From positions 48,822,750-48,886,749 of the forward strand of contig CM049318.1 in NCBI GenBank assembly GCA_026874595.1: a stretch of 64,000 bases of DNA, given 5' to 3'. Made by a program: the position numbers and the translations under genes. Source of the DNA: Sipunculus nudus. Lineage: Eukaryota > Annelida > Sipuncula > Golfingiida > Sipunculidae. Below, one piece after another: positions 39,691-53,022 of the stretch. Position 1 is the first letter of the stretch. The number at the start of each line of letters is the position of its first letter. Below the pieces are notes generated by a model. That model did not search any database. It was not told the origin of the DNA and worked only from the letters and a program-made list of their open reading frames with translations.

Positions 39691-42600
39691 TTTATGGTAA
39701 GGCCACTAGGACGAAACAGGTTAATGTTGAGCGGCCACGTGGCTCAGGAAATTTTTATGGTACGGTTTCTAGAATCAGACAGGTTTATGTTGAGCCACCA
39801 CTTGGCTCAGAACGTTTGTTAAGGTAAGGCCAGTAGGTCAGACAGAATTATGTTGACCGACTACATGGCTCAGGACTTTTTTAGGGAAGACCAGTAGGTC
39901 AAACAGATTTATGTAGAAGGACCACAAGGCTCGGGACTTTTTAATTGTAAGGCCACTAGGTTAAGACAGGATTATGTTGACCGACCACATGGCTAAGGAC
40001 TTTTTTAAGGTAAGGCCAGTAGGTAAGACAGGTTTATTCAGAGCGACCACAAGGCTCAGGACATATTTATGTTACGGACACTAGGCTTAGATAGGACTAT
40101 GTTGACCGACCACATGGCACAGGACGTTTTATAAGGTAAGGTCAGTAGGTAAGACAGGTGTATCTAGAGCGACCACAAGGCTCAGGACGTAATTATTTTA
40201 CGGATACGAGGGTAAGACAGGTTTATGTTGACCGACGACATGACTCGGGGCGTAATTGTTTTACGGACACTAGGGTCAGACAGGTTTATGTTGAGCGAAC
40301 AATTGCACAATTGGTAGTTTTAATAGTACGACCATGTCGAGTGACCACCAAACTCAGCACGTTTTTTTAATGTAGGCAACCAGGGACAGACAGGTTTATG
40401 TTAAGCGACCACTTGGCTCGGGTAGTTTTTATGGTACGGCCACTAGGGACAGACAGGTTTATATTAAGCGACCACATGGCTCAGGACGTTTTTTAATGTA
40501 GGCCACTAGGGACAGACAGGTTTATGTTAAGCGTCCACATGGCTCGGGTAGTTTTTATGATACGGCCACTAGGGACAGACAGGTTTATGTTAAGCGACCA
40601 CATGACTCAGGACGTTTTTTAATGTAGGCCACTAGGGACAGACAGGTTTATGTTAAGCGACCACATGGCTCGGGTAGTTTTTATGGTACGGCCACTAGGG
40701 ACAGACAGGTTTATGTTAAGCGACCACATGACTCAGGACGTTTTTTAATGTAGGCCACTGGGGACAGACAGGTTTATGTTAAGCGACCACATGGCTCGGG
40801 TAGTTTTTATGGTACGGCCACTAGGGACAGACATGTTTATGTTAAACGACCACATGGCTCAGGACGTTTTTTAATGTAGGCCACTAGGGACAGACAGGTT
40901 TATGTTAAGCGACCACATGGCTCGGGTAGTTTTTATGGTACGGCCACTAGGGACAGACAGGTTTATGTTAAGCGACCACATGACTCAGGACGTTTTTTAA
41001 TGTAGGCCACTGGGGACAGACAGGTTTATGTTAAGCGACCACATGGCTCGGGTAGTTTTTATGGTACGGCCACTAGGGACAGACATGTTTATGTTAAGCG
41101 ACAACATGGCTCAGGACGTTTTTTAATGTAGGCCACTAGGGACAGACAGGTTTATGTTAAGCGACCACATGGCTCGGGTAGTTTTTATGATACGGCCACT
41201 AGGGACAGACAGGTTTATGTTAAGCGACCACATGACTCAGGACGTTTTTTAATGTAGGCCACTAGGGACAGACAGGTTTATGTTAAGCGACCACATGGCT
41301 CGGGTAGTTTTTATGGTACGGCCACTAGGGACAGACAGGTTTATGTTAAGCGACCACATGACTCAGGACGTTTTTTAATGTAGGCCACTGGGGACAGACA
41401 GGTTTATGTTAAGCGACCACATGGCTCGGGTAGTTTTTATGGTACGGCCACTAGGGACAGACATGTTTATGTTAAACGACCACATGGCTCAGGACGTTTT
41501 TTAATGTAGGCCACTAGGGACAGACAGGTTTATGTTAAGCGACCACATGGCTCGGGTAGTTATATGGTACGGCCACTAGGGACAGACAGGTTTATGTTAA
41601 GCGACCACTTGGCTCAGGACGTTTTTTAATGTAGGCCACTAGGGACAGACAGGTTTATGTTAAGCGTCCACATGGCTCGGGTAGTTTTTATGATACGGCC
41701 ACTAGGGACAGACAGGTTTATGTTAAGCGACCACATGACTCAGGACGTTTTTTAATGTAGGCCACTAGGGACAGACAGGTTTATGTTAAGCGACCACATG
41801 GCTCGGGTAGTTTTTATGGTACGGCCACTAGGGACAGACAGGTTTATGTTAAGCGACCACATGACTCAGGACGTTTTTTAATGTAGGCCACTGGGGACAG
41901 ACAGGTTTATGTTAAGCGACCACATGGCTCGGGTAGTTTTTATGGTACGGCCACTAGGGACAGACATGTTTATGTTAAACGACCACATGGCTCAGGACGT
42001 TTTTTAATGTAGGCCACTAGGGACAGACAGGTTTATGTTAAGCGACCACATGGCTCGGGTAGTTTTTATGGTACGGCCACTAGGGACAGACAGGTTTATG
42101 TTAAGCGACCACATGACTCAGGACGTTTTTTAATGTAGGCCACTGGGGACAGACAGGTTTATGTTAAGCGACCACATGGCTCGGGTAGTTTTTATGGTAC
42201 GGCCACTAGGGACAGACATGTTTATGTTAAGCGACAACATGGCTCAGGACGTTTTTTAATGTAGGCCACTAGGGACAGACAGGTTTATGTTAAGCGACCA
42301 CATGGCTCGGGTAGTTTTTATGATACGGCCACTAGGGACAGACAGGTTTATGTTAAGCGACCACATGACTCAGGACGTTTTTTAATGTAGGCCACTAGGG
42401 ACAGACAGGTTTATGTTAAGCGACCACATGGCTCGGGTAGTTTTTATGGTACGGCCACTAGGGACAGACAGGTTTATGTTAAGCGACCACATGACTCAGG
42501 ACGTTTTTTAATGTAGGCCACTGGGGACAGACAGGTTTATGTTAAGCGACCACATGGCTCGGGTAGTTTTTATGGTACGGCCACTAGGGACAGACATGTT

Positions 42601-43216
42601 TATGTTAAACGACCACATGGCTCAGGACGTTTTTTAATGTAGGCCACTAGGGACAGACAGGTTTATGTTAAGCGACCACATGGCTCGGGTAGTTATATGG
42701 TACGGCCACTAGGGACAGACAGGTTTATGTTAAGCGACCACTTGGCTCAGGACGTTTTTTAATGTAGGCCACTAGGGACAGACAGGTTTATGTTAAGCGA
42801 CCACATGGCTCGGGTAGTTTTTATGGTATGGCCACTAGGGACAGACAGGTTTATGTTAAGCGACCACATGGCTCAGGACGTTTTTTAATGTAGGCCACTA
42901 GGGACAGACAGGTTTATGTTAAGCGACCACATGGCTCGGGTAGTTTTTATGGTACGGCCACTAGGGACAGACAGGTTTATGTTAAGCGACCACATGGCTC
43001 GGGTAGTTTTTATGGTACGACCACTAGAGTCAGACAATTTTATTATGAGCGGCAACCTGGCTCAGGACGTTTTTGAAGGTAAGACCAGTAGGTCAGACAG
43101 GTGTAGGTAGAGCGATCACATGGCTCAGTAAGTTTTTATGGTACGACCACTAGGGTCAGATTTATGTTGACTGACGACAATGCTCAGGTATTTTTTATGG
43201 TACGACGACTAGGGTC
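39691..43216. repeat. 63-bp minisatellite, 3.5 kb, between the two genes
   Basis: About 56 copies of a 63-bp unit of the form GGCCACTAGGGACAGACAGG, then TTTATGTTAAGCGACCACAT. Two unit types alternate: one with GGCTCGGGTAGTTTTTATGG, one with CTCAGGACGTTTTTTAATG, giving a 126-bp dimer. The edges (39.7-40.3 and 43.0-43.2 kb) are more diverged. Marker variants at 40531/41664 and at 41561/42694 are each exactly 1133 bp apart, so a block of 18 units was duplicated whole. ORFs inside are by-products. Confidence 0.96.
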
Positions 43217-43374
43217 GACCACACGTCAACTTTTCCTATATTTTCTCCTTTCATTCCTTCTTCCTTCCTTTCGGGCTATCACGGCTTTCTTTCACAAGTG
43301 ATCCAGCTAATAGGGTTTGCAGGTGGCTAAGATTTCTTTAGAGATAAAAAGCATTTTTGCGTTCCTTGAATATA

Positions 43375-43380
43375 TTTATT
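43375..43380 (-). other. Possible polyadenylation signal of gene 2
   Basis: AATAAA on the minus strand, 464 nt after the gene 2 stop codon. It is the first good match I noted downstream; not proven. Confidence 0.4.
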
Positions 43381-43843
43381 CATTTTATATCATAATCGCT
43401 ATTTTATCTGCACAGACGTATTATTGGCTTATATGCAATGGACCTGAAATCGATTTCTTGTAATTTCACATACACAATATCCATACACATACACGATATG
43501 GATGTTTCATAAAGTTATGAATCAATATGAGTAAAAATTAGAAACTCTATAGCTGAGTAATTTTGTGCTTAATATTGGAATAACATCTGTGTAACGGAAA
43601 ATGTTGTAAAGTGTATTTACATACCAAAAATATAATAGATTTGCAAAATAATTTTGCGAAGCAATTGTTTCATAAATATATGAGAAACTCTGGAACTTGA
43701 GTAATGCTGTGATAAATACAGGTGTGGGGCTCACGTATGTGCCCCAAAAGTAGCTCTGATAATTAAAAACAGTTCTCTTATAATGTCCATATCATCTTAT
43801 CGCTTTTATATCTTGGTCACTGTAAAATATGATTCTGGATCTC

Positions 43844-43935
43844 TCAAAAAGGCACCTCCGCAGTTGGCGTGATAAATGGATATGGTGTAGTTGGGGCGGC
43901 AGTCGGGCATCCCCATTTGGCTCTCTCTTCCATAT
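43844..43935 (-). CDS. Gene 2 last exon: KWGCPT tail and stop
   Basis: 92 nt starting in phase 1: [20 protein letters not shown], then ITPTAEVPF and TGA. Slightly longer than the gene 1 tail, but with the same KWGCPT and Thr/Pro pattern. Acceptor TTTTTAG. Confidence 0.9.
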
Positions 43936-45990
43936 CTAAAAATATTGAACAGGAAAAAATATTCTTGTTGTTGGAAAGTACTAGCTGAAAACCTTTTAAT
44001 TTTAATGTTCGGATTTTTAATGGCAAACATGGCTCTGATGTAAACGTGTTATCTTTTATTGAAAACTTTCAGTGTTTGAATCTGCCAAGATATTCTTTAC
44101 CTAAATGGTAACAGTTGTAAAACCATTAATTTCAATTAGTATCTAATTGTATAAAGAATTTTAAAGAAAAAATTATAAATACATAATATACCAAGCATTA
44201 AACTTACGCTTGGAAGCCTTGGCACATCCTTCCTTAGACACCCTGTAGTATTCATTAAGAGCACGTAAGTAGCCTTTGATTGCCCGGTCTGCTCCGGCGG
44301 TACACGACTCTTTCAGGCCCGTGGAGACGCAGTCTAGAGTTTTGTTAAGATTCTGACCTTCCAACCTGCAAACAACAATTGTCAATGTTTATAGGCAGAC
44401 AACAATTTTTAGTAAAATCTGTACTTGAAGAACCTTCCCATCACCAAACACTGGTCAACATTGTGGTAGCAACACACTAGATAGCCTTAAAACACAGAGG
44501 AATATTACAGTTAGATGAAAACTGTTTTGCTAAAAAAAACCTAACAGTGGGGAACTGGGGCAGAAAAAAAATAGCCCTGGAAACTGAGTGTAAACGGCCC
44601 CTAGCAGTTACATTACAAGAAACCAAAGCAAATACCTTAAATTTTATTATATAACACAACTTTGCCTAACATTTACTTATTTTTTCTACATTGAATCTTA
44701 TTGAATCTAAGATTGTTTAAGAATAGTTTGGAATTATAATCATCTGCTTACTAGGAAAATAATGAGGGGTAATTGTTGCGTAATTGTTCTTTACATTAGA
44801 GAAATAATCCGGGGTGCAACTTACTACCTTATTTTTCAGTGCAAATGATTATAAATGTTTTAACATGACTGTACATTTTATTTCAATTAAGGACCTTTTT
44901 ATAATTTATGCTATATGCCCGCACTTTCCTCTATATAGCATAAAAAGTAGTTGTTTACACTATGTGTATTTGTATGTTTGAGAAATTTTTACACATAATT
45001 ACACAGTGACCCATGAGAACTACATGACGACATAATTTCTGCCGCGGCGGCCCAGTCTGCCCCTGAATCCTAAACATTGTCGAGGACAAATGAACAAGAA
45101 CTCCGTTAAGATCAGTTTTTTAGTAAAGGAAATAAGCTTATAATCGTCAAAAAGAACTGGACAGCCCCAAGCGGTGCCTAAATACTTTTTTCTAATTGTG
45201 AACCACACGCAGGCCTATGGAATTATCTACAGCACGTACCTGTTTATATGGTCATTTTATATAAACGTATCTAAAACAAGTGTTATTCCTGCGTTCAAGG
45301 GCCCGTGTCCTGTTCTTACACACATTAAATCCTCATTTCCTTAACATTAAGGTAGAATCACCCGCCCTCGCCCCACCTTCAGAGTTTGATCGGTGTATGA
45401 GACAGTTGTTATATGTATCAGAAGCAAATACCTACATTTTGCAAAGAGAACTTCCCTGCGGCATACTCGAATAGCACTTCAGAGTAACATCAGTTAAATT
45501 ACATCCTGAAAAAAAGTTTATCTTTTTTTTAAGCAAGCCCTCGCTCCCTCACAAACATCTGTAAAAAATATTATTATTATTGTTATTATTATTATTATTA
45601 TTAATATTATTTTCATTATTATAATTATTATCATTATTAAAATTATCCATGTTAATAACCTGTTCCAAAGCACTGTGACATACATTATTGGTATAAAAAC
45701 AATCTTTATCAAGAAAAATGTTAATACATTCAAGTATTGCACCAGATTGAGAATACAAACGACATTAAAAAAATAAGATTCAGACATTTAGACAAAAATC
45801 ACAAAGATGAAAATATTTAAGATCAAACTGGGAGAGTTATCATTCAATAGCTGTTACTGTAGCATGTTGAGTAAAATAAAATGCTCAATGCGACGCTTAG
45901 CCCAATAATAAGATCAGTGCGTGATATGAGGAATTGTAAAAAATAAGATTCAAACATTAAAGATTTTATTCCATTGATCTTTGTGTTCAG

Positions 45991-46048
<58 letters not shown>

Positions 46049-49000
46049 CTCAATAATAAATGGTTGTAAGGATGGTGTAATGCAACAAGTTTATCATACT
46101 GTAACAGCTCGATAACATCGGATAATAAACCATAGCGCTGCCTTCCTTGATCAGATATTCGTACGCCCCACAACCACCAAACGACAACTGTCCCTCCTCA
46201 AGTTTCTTCATGCATCCTTCCATTTGTGTCCTAGGATCAGAAATCGTAAAATGCATTCATGGTGACTAGGATCTTAGTGTTTAAGCAAAATACAATGCTA
46301 AGCTGAGTACAAAGTTGATTAATCTCCTAATACTTTAAATTAAGTCATTTGGACTACTGATTATTCTTAAAAGTATTCTCTAAATTTCTGCGCTTATTTC
46401 AAATAAGATTTAGAGTTCACACTACGAATATGAGGCATTTTTACCTCCGCCAAGCCTAGCGGCAGGGGTTATGTTTTTGGGCGCGTATGTTTGTCTGTCT
46501 GTTTATCTGTTTATCTGTGTGTCTGTTAGCATAATAACACAAAGAATCCTCAACGGGGTTTGATGAATTTTTCAGGAGTGCTCGGCAATGATACAAGGAA
46601 CAATTGATACCATTTCGGGGGCGATCCATGCGTAAATAACCCCGGAATTAGCTCTAGTATTTAATTGGGGGGGGGGGGGGTCGTAACCTAACGTAAAACC
46701 TAACTTTGGTCAGAGCGCCAAAACACGCCCCTTAAAATTCGCTACATGTAGCGATCATTTATTGCCGGATATAAAAGCACGAGGAATCTCACCTTCTTCA
46801 TTTCTCAATACGTGTACCGATTGTATACTCTTTCCGCATCCCGCATTCCGTACATATAAGAAATCATAGCTTAAGTCTGCAAATATATTGGACTTCTCCT
46901 GTTTATTACCTCCACTAAGCGGCAGGGGTTATGTTTTTTGCGGGTGTTTGTTTGTTTGTCTGTTAGCAAACAAGGTTATTGGCAGATTTTGATGAAATCT
47001 TCAGGATAGCTCGGCAAAGATCAAAGGAAAAATTTATTAAATTTTGATACGGAAACATTCTTGATACAGGAATATCTTAAAGGAACAATGCTGCTTTTCT
47101 GACAGTTCCATATGAGGCGATATAATGAGCTGACTTGGGGGAGGTCTGCGCTCTCTGAGTGCTTTTCAGTTTTACATGTTTTATATATAGAGATATGTAT
47201 TAGAAAAGTTACTTACCTAAATGTTTCGTTACAAAACCTCAGCCTTGAGGGGTCACGCAATAATGTTAGGCCAAGCTCAGCACATTTTTTTGTTGACTCG
47301 TCACATCCTGGAAGGCTTTGTCCGACTTAAATATAATAGAAAGGTATATTATAACATTTGAATATGATTTATCACTCCTATCTCCCATTTCGGATCCTTT
47401 CTACCATAAATGCAATTTCCTGGCTTTGTTTAATTAGTTGCGAACATTTTTTAAATCGAGATACAGATGTAATCTAGCTAATACCTATACATATAGTTAA
47501 CCAAAAAAAATATTTACTTATGTCAAGAAGATGATTATACTTACAATTAATTCGAGGATAGCATAAAGAAAGTACTTGATGCGATACACCCAGAGAAGGG
47601 ATGCCCATGAAATCTGATTCACTGCAGGAGCAGATTTTCTTCTCAATCGCTTCCTTGATTTGGCGGTCAAAACAGATATTTCTTTGTTTTATTGATTCTT
47701 CAACTTGCTTCCTGTTTGTTAAATGAAATGTGTACAGCTTGTTGGGAATAAACGTCATGCCCAATACAGGGGCGGATTTAGACTTATAAATCCCGGCTAA
47801 TAGAAGAGTAAGCGTTATATATAGAAAAGAGAGCCGTCTTTTGCAAATATTATTCATTTAAACTACCACAGATTGTTACATAACAGCCTAAATTTTTTAT
47901 TTTTTAAAACTGAAAAATCCCTTGCCTTCCAATCAATACCCCCCCCCCCCCACCCGATTCTCATATTCTATATCCTCCCCTATAACACATCAATACACTT
48001 GTCCTAGAGATAATATCACTAATGTAAAATGGGTCACTAATGATAAAATGAAACCCTCTCCACGAGTGTCTTTTAAAACATTTGGTATCAAAAGAAGTAT
48101 CCATGGAGGCTCTGATAGTGACAAGCTTACATATCTTATTAGTATAGCACACGATTCGTCCGTAATATTAAAACTGTACAGACCTGCAGGTGTCAAAGTC
48201 TCCAGCGTCCGGCGTTGGGGCCCTGAAACACTTGTAGAAGGATAATGGACATGGCTCTACAAAACAAGATAATGACTTTATTCTTTAAGAGTATGATGTT
48301 TGTTTACCACTGACAAGTAAATGTAGTACCGGGCGGATAGAGGATATTACAGAATGGGAGGGGCTCAACAACCCGACAGGTTAACAAGTGTACCGGGAGT
48401 GCTAGCAGCCTCATATATAACAAAGTATACATGAAAACGGTTCGAGACGCATAATCATGCGTCTCCCGCTCCGGTTGGTCTGATTATATCGGCACAGGGC
48501 CCTAGTAAGACCAATGAGAGAGGGTATCACAGTTTTTATATATTTTTTTAACATGATGCCTAATGCGATACCACGAACACATTGGTCTTATGACTATTCT
48601 TTGTTCTTTTGCTAGCCTTAGTGGTGGACCAAAGAGATTCTGTATAAAGCAGCGGTTAGAACAAAGTCATCTGGGACGTCTGCGATGTGTAATCAATGTG
48701 TGAGCAGCGTAGGCGGCCTCATTTAAGCTGACCATAGGAACATTTAATAAAATTATATGCAGTTCTAAAATTCCCTTAGAATACTGCTTACCTTGCTCAC
48801 ACCGTGGACCTCTATACCCGCCGTAACAGGAACATCTAGCAGATGTTGTACCATAGCTGTAACATCGGCCTCCATTTAGACACGTTACACGTTTGCACGG
48901 ATCTTCTGCAGAGACAGGTAAACTGTTATTAGCATTTACACCTCTCCCCATACTTTGCTTGTTTATTTTCCAATTACTGTCTCACGAACACTTACTAATA

Positions 49001-52000
49001 CTACCTGTTTGGAAGAGTTTCAAATGTCCCGACTACGAAAATCTCACAATACAGTCATAGTACAATAATTAGGAATTTTTTTTTTGCAGATACGGGTATT
49101 ACACATTGGATGAATGTGTGTGTGTGGGTGTAAATTTAACCTTTTGGAGTTGCTTCCAAAAGGCTTCCTCGTGTTTAGCAAAATGATTTTCTTAGAAAAA
49201 AAGATATATGGATTTTCTTCGTAAGCGACTAGAATAAATAGATCTTAATAATTTTGCTCAGTTATGTATAGAGCTATTGACATACAGGGACTTGAATATG
49301 TACTAAATATAAGATGGTCAATAAACATACGTCTGATTGGTGCAGACAATGGACATTCGAACAAATAAGTATACTCATCACCCATTCCTTTCCACCTTTG
49401 TACACGAGAAGTTTCCACTTGCAACAGTTCCGTTTTACTTTTAAAAATTGTCAAACATTAAAAAAGCAACTGTACAATTAGCATTCATATGTACAAATTT
49501 TGTATTATCCATCAGGTTGTTTTAAGTGTGGTTGATAAGTTTAAAAGCCTATATCAAAAGTTTCATTATTTGTTCTGCTTTAAGCTTTTATTCTAGATCT
49601 TTATTCTTCATAATTAGATTCTAGGTCCAAAAGTAAGATTTTGTGTCTGTGTACGCTCTTTACACAGCGCTTTACCTATAGGCCTTTTACCTATATCGTA
49701 AGCGCTGTTTGTTATGACCTCGTATCCTGAATCTCTACACCAGAGGGGAGCACTGTATTTTGGTCCAATCAGATGAGACCTTGTGCTGGAAGACAAAATG
49801 GTTCACCAGCCAAGCGAGGAATACACGGAGCTAATGTTGTTCATTTCGTTTCGAGTGACAGCTCTTCGCCCCCGCAACCGTTTGAACAGGCCACAGGCTC
49901 AGAGAGAATGGCCCCGCACGTGGTTTCTGGGCGGGCCTGATGCCTGTTAAGTGTTTGTTGACTGTTTTTTTTTTCAGCAGACAGGCCACCTGGTGTTTAA
50001 GTGCATCATAAACGGTCAAAGCAGGCAGCGGGAAAATCAGTAGCTTCTTTAGAAGCGCAAGATTTCCGCTGCCTCGGGAGCGTACTGTCTGTGTGATTCA
50101 GATAATGTTTTGGCCATTATTTTGAGTTATGCAAATAATGGACAATCATACTCAATACTCATTCCTTTCCATCTTTTTACACATATAGTGTTTTAATGTA
50201 CCAGTTCTTTCTTATATTTGAATGTTTTCAAATCATAGAAACCAGCAACTGTACAATTGACATTGAACTAAAAGATTTCTAACTTCTGAGATGTTTTGAT
50301 TGTCATTGATAATTTTACAGTTTATTTCAAAATTTGCATTGTTTGTTCTACTCTTAAGTTTTTACCAGTTTCACAGTTGTTGCCGATGTAGTCACTTGGA
50401 CACCTGCAGGACTGGTCCCAACTTGAATCCCATGATTTGTATGAGTGACAAGTACCTCCATTCTGACAAATGTTTCTGCTGCAGGGATCACCTATAGTAA
50501 AATTATAACAATTCTCTGTTACTTTAATATCACAACTGAAAAAAAGATTTAAAAGCCTCACAAATATATATTTTTTTCACCAAAAAAAATTTTAAATACA
50601 GAAACCATAATTAAAATTGTACTTACTCTCGGTACAATTTCTGCCCCCTAAATTTGCCTGGCAGCGGCATCGGTAACTACCGTTGAATCCAGGGTAGCAA
50701 GTGCCTCCATTTTTGCAAGGATTTTCAACAGCACAGACGCTAGCTATTGAATCATTGACAATAATTTTAATTTATATATAAATGTATATATATTTCATTT
50801 CAAAGCTTGATAGTTCCCGCAGGTAGGGAGTTAAGGGGAAGATTGCAATTATTCCTTTTTTAATTGCATTTTATATTTTACCATTTTTACTGCGATATGC
50901 CGCGTGGCAGAAAAATATGCATTTTTAATGGTTTTCGGAATGCACACAAATTCTCCATATACAGTCAAATCTATAGGTGTATATTAGAATTCCCCACAAG
51001 CTTAATATGGTGTTAATGGATCATGGTTGTTCGGTTAAATGATGTAAAATGCTTTTGGTATCAAATGCAAAGCCCATGATGAACAACTCACTGATTTCAC
51101 AGTTCTTGCCCAGATATTGTCGGAGACAACTGCAGGACTGGACCCAACTTGAGTCCCAAGATTTGTATGACCTGCAGGTACCTCCATTCATACAGGGGTT
51201 TTTGTTGCAGGGATCACCTGGAGAGTAAAAAGTAAATAGCTTTAAAGACTTAATTAGTGTTACGTTTTCTAGACCAAATACGCCACAAAACATTGAGTGT
51301 TCTCCAAGTAGAGATGAGTAGATCTTGAAATTATTTTACTCTTTTTTATAAAAAGACAGCTCTGATGATAGCAGACTGTGGGTTTGAGAGAAATTGAGGA
51401 TTGCGCGATATCGCTAATGCCGATACTCTAGTGTGTGGAGGTAGTTAATCACTGCCTGGCTGAAAAAAACTGCAGGCAAACTACTAGTGCCTCCTAGCGC
51501 CCAGCCTGTCCACCCCATTCATTCAGCAAAGCTGCGAATGCAGTGACATAACCCTTTACATTATCAATCATTTGATAATGTGAAATCAATCATGGACTCA
51601 TTTTCAAAGACTGTTGTCGAATTGAACAAAAAATGTCAGGTATTTCAAGATGAAATGCTAGTATATAGACAAATTGCTGCTTGTAGATTTACTAGAAAAA
51701 TTCCTGCTTAGAGCACAGTTAGCATTAGAACTGACTTGCTAGATGATTTAAAGAAACATGGTCTTTCATTGACGGACGTGCGTCTCGTTTTACAATCTGC
51801 CTTACATGTTGAAATTTGAAAAAATACAGCCTTTTGTTTTTTTTAATTATCAATTTAATTAAATAAATATCGTTCGAAGCGTTTATAAGCTAATAACGTG
51901 AGGCAGTCAGCTTCGCCCATGGTAAGCATTGTCAGCATAAATGAGTTAGAGAATAAACAGGCTTGAGGCTGCGCCAGCCTACCGTTTTTCTTAACCATCT

Positions 52001-52949
52001 ACGCGAGAAACGAGAAATATACAGACAGAAAAAAATATATAAAGAAGCGTTAACACTACATTATAAGAATTCTTTCATAAAATCTGAGTTGAAAACCTCT
52101 GTTACTTTGATTTAGAAAATTATATACAAAGAAAGCAATGTAAATAAAATAGTTCCTCGGAGCTACATACACACACGGATTCATTTGCCTTTGGTTCTTG
52201 CTTACGTTGTACTGTCATACCATCTTTTGTAAGTTTAATACACTAAAGAAAGCAATGACGTCTGCGATGACGCATCATAAAGCAAACCATATCAGCTCTC
52301 AACAAGAACACGAGAAGGTAATCATGTGAAAGGAAAATGTTAATAAAATATGGCATGAATAGTAATAAATGGTTAGTAAAACTTGTACTTACTCTCGGTA
52401 CAATTTCTGCCCCCTAAATTTGTTTGGCAGCGGCATCGATAACCACCGTTGAATCCAGGGTAGCAAGTGCCTCCATTCTCGCAAGGGTTTTCAACAGCAC
52501 AGACGCCAGCTATTGAATTAAATAAGAAATTGTCGATTATCTTCAAGATTTTTTATTTCTGAATGTATGTACAATTTGCCAATTTACTAAGTTCTGCAAG
52601 AAAGGAAATTCAGTAGAAGGATTAAGAGTGACTATTTTTCTAATTTCATTCATTGCATTTTTTTCATGTTTTGATTACTCGCGTACGAGATAGGTATAGA
52701 ATATAATGGTATGTTGCATGTATGTGTACACTTTACAAGGTTAATCCTGTATTTTGCCATAATCGTGTACTTAAGATATGGTAACAGAAGAAACCTATTA
52801 CAAATCAAATTAGAAGGTAAAGTAATTGTTACCTTGTTCACAATGCTCTCCCGAGTATCCATTGTAGCAGATACACCTGGCCCGTGTGCTGCCGTAGCTG
52901 TAGCAACGACCGCCATTTAGACATGTACTGGCTTTGCATGGATCTTCTG

Positions 52950-53022
<73 letters not shown>

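Noticed and set aside
42916-43110. Open frame in the 63-bp array
   Set aside because: 63 is a multiple of three, so open frames arise by themselves in the repeat.
47474-47857. 127-codon minus-strand frame as a stand-alone gene
   Set aside because: The part 47545-47711 is an exon of gene 2 with matching splice sites; the leader-like start lies in the intron.
47922-48245. 107-codon plus-strand open frame
   Set aside because: It is the shadow of gene 2 exon 48184-48256 and intron sequence.
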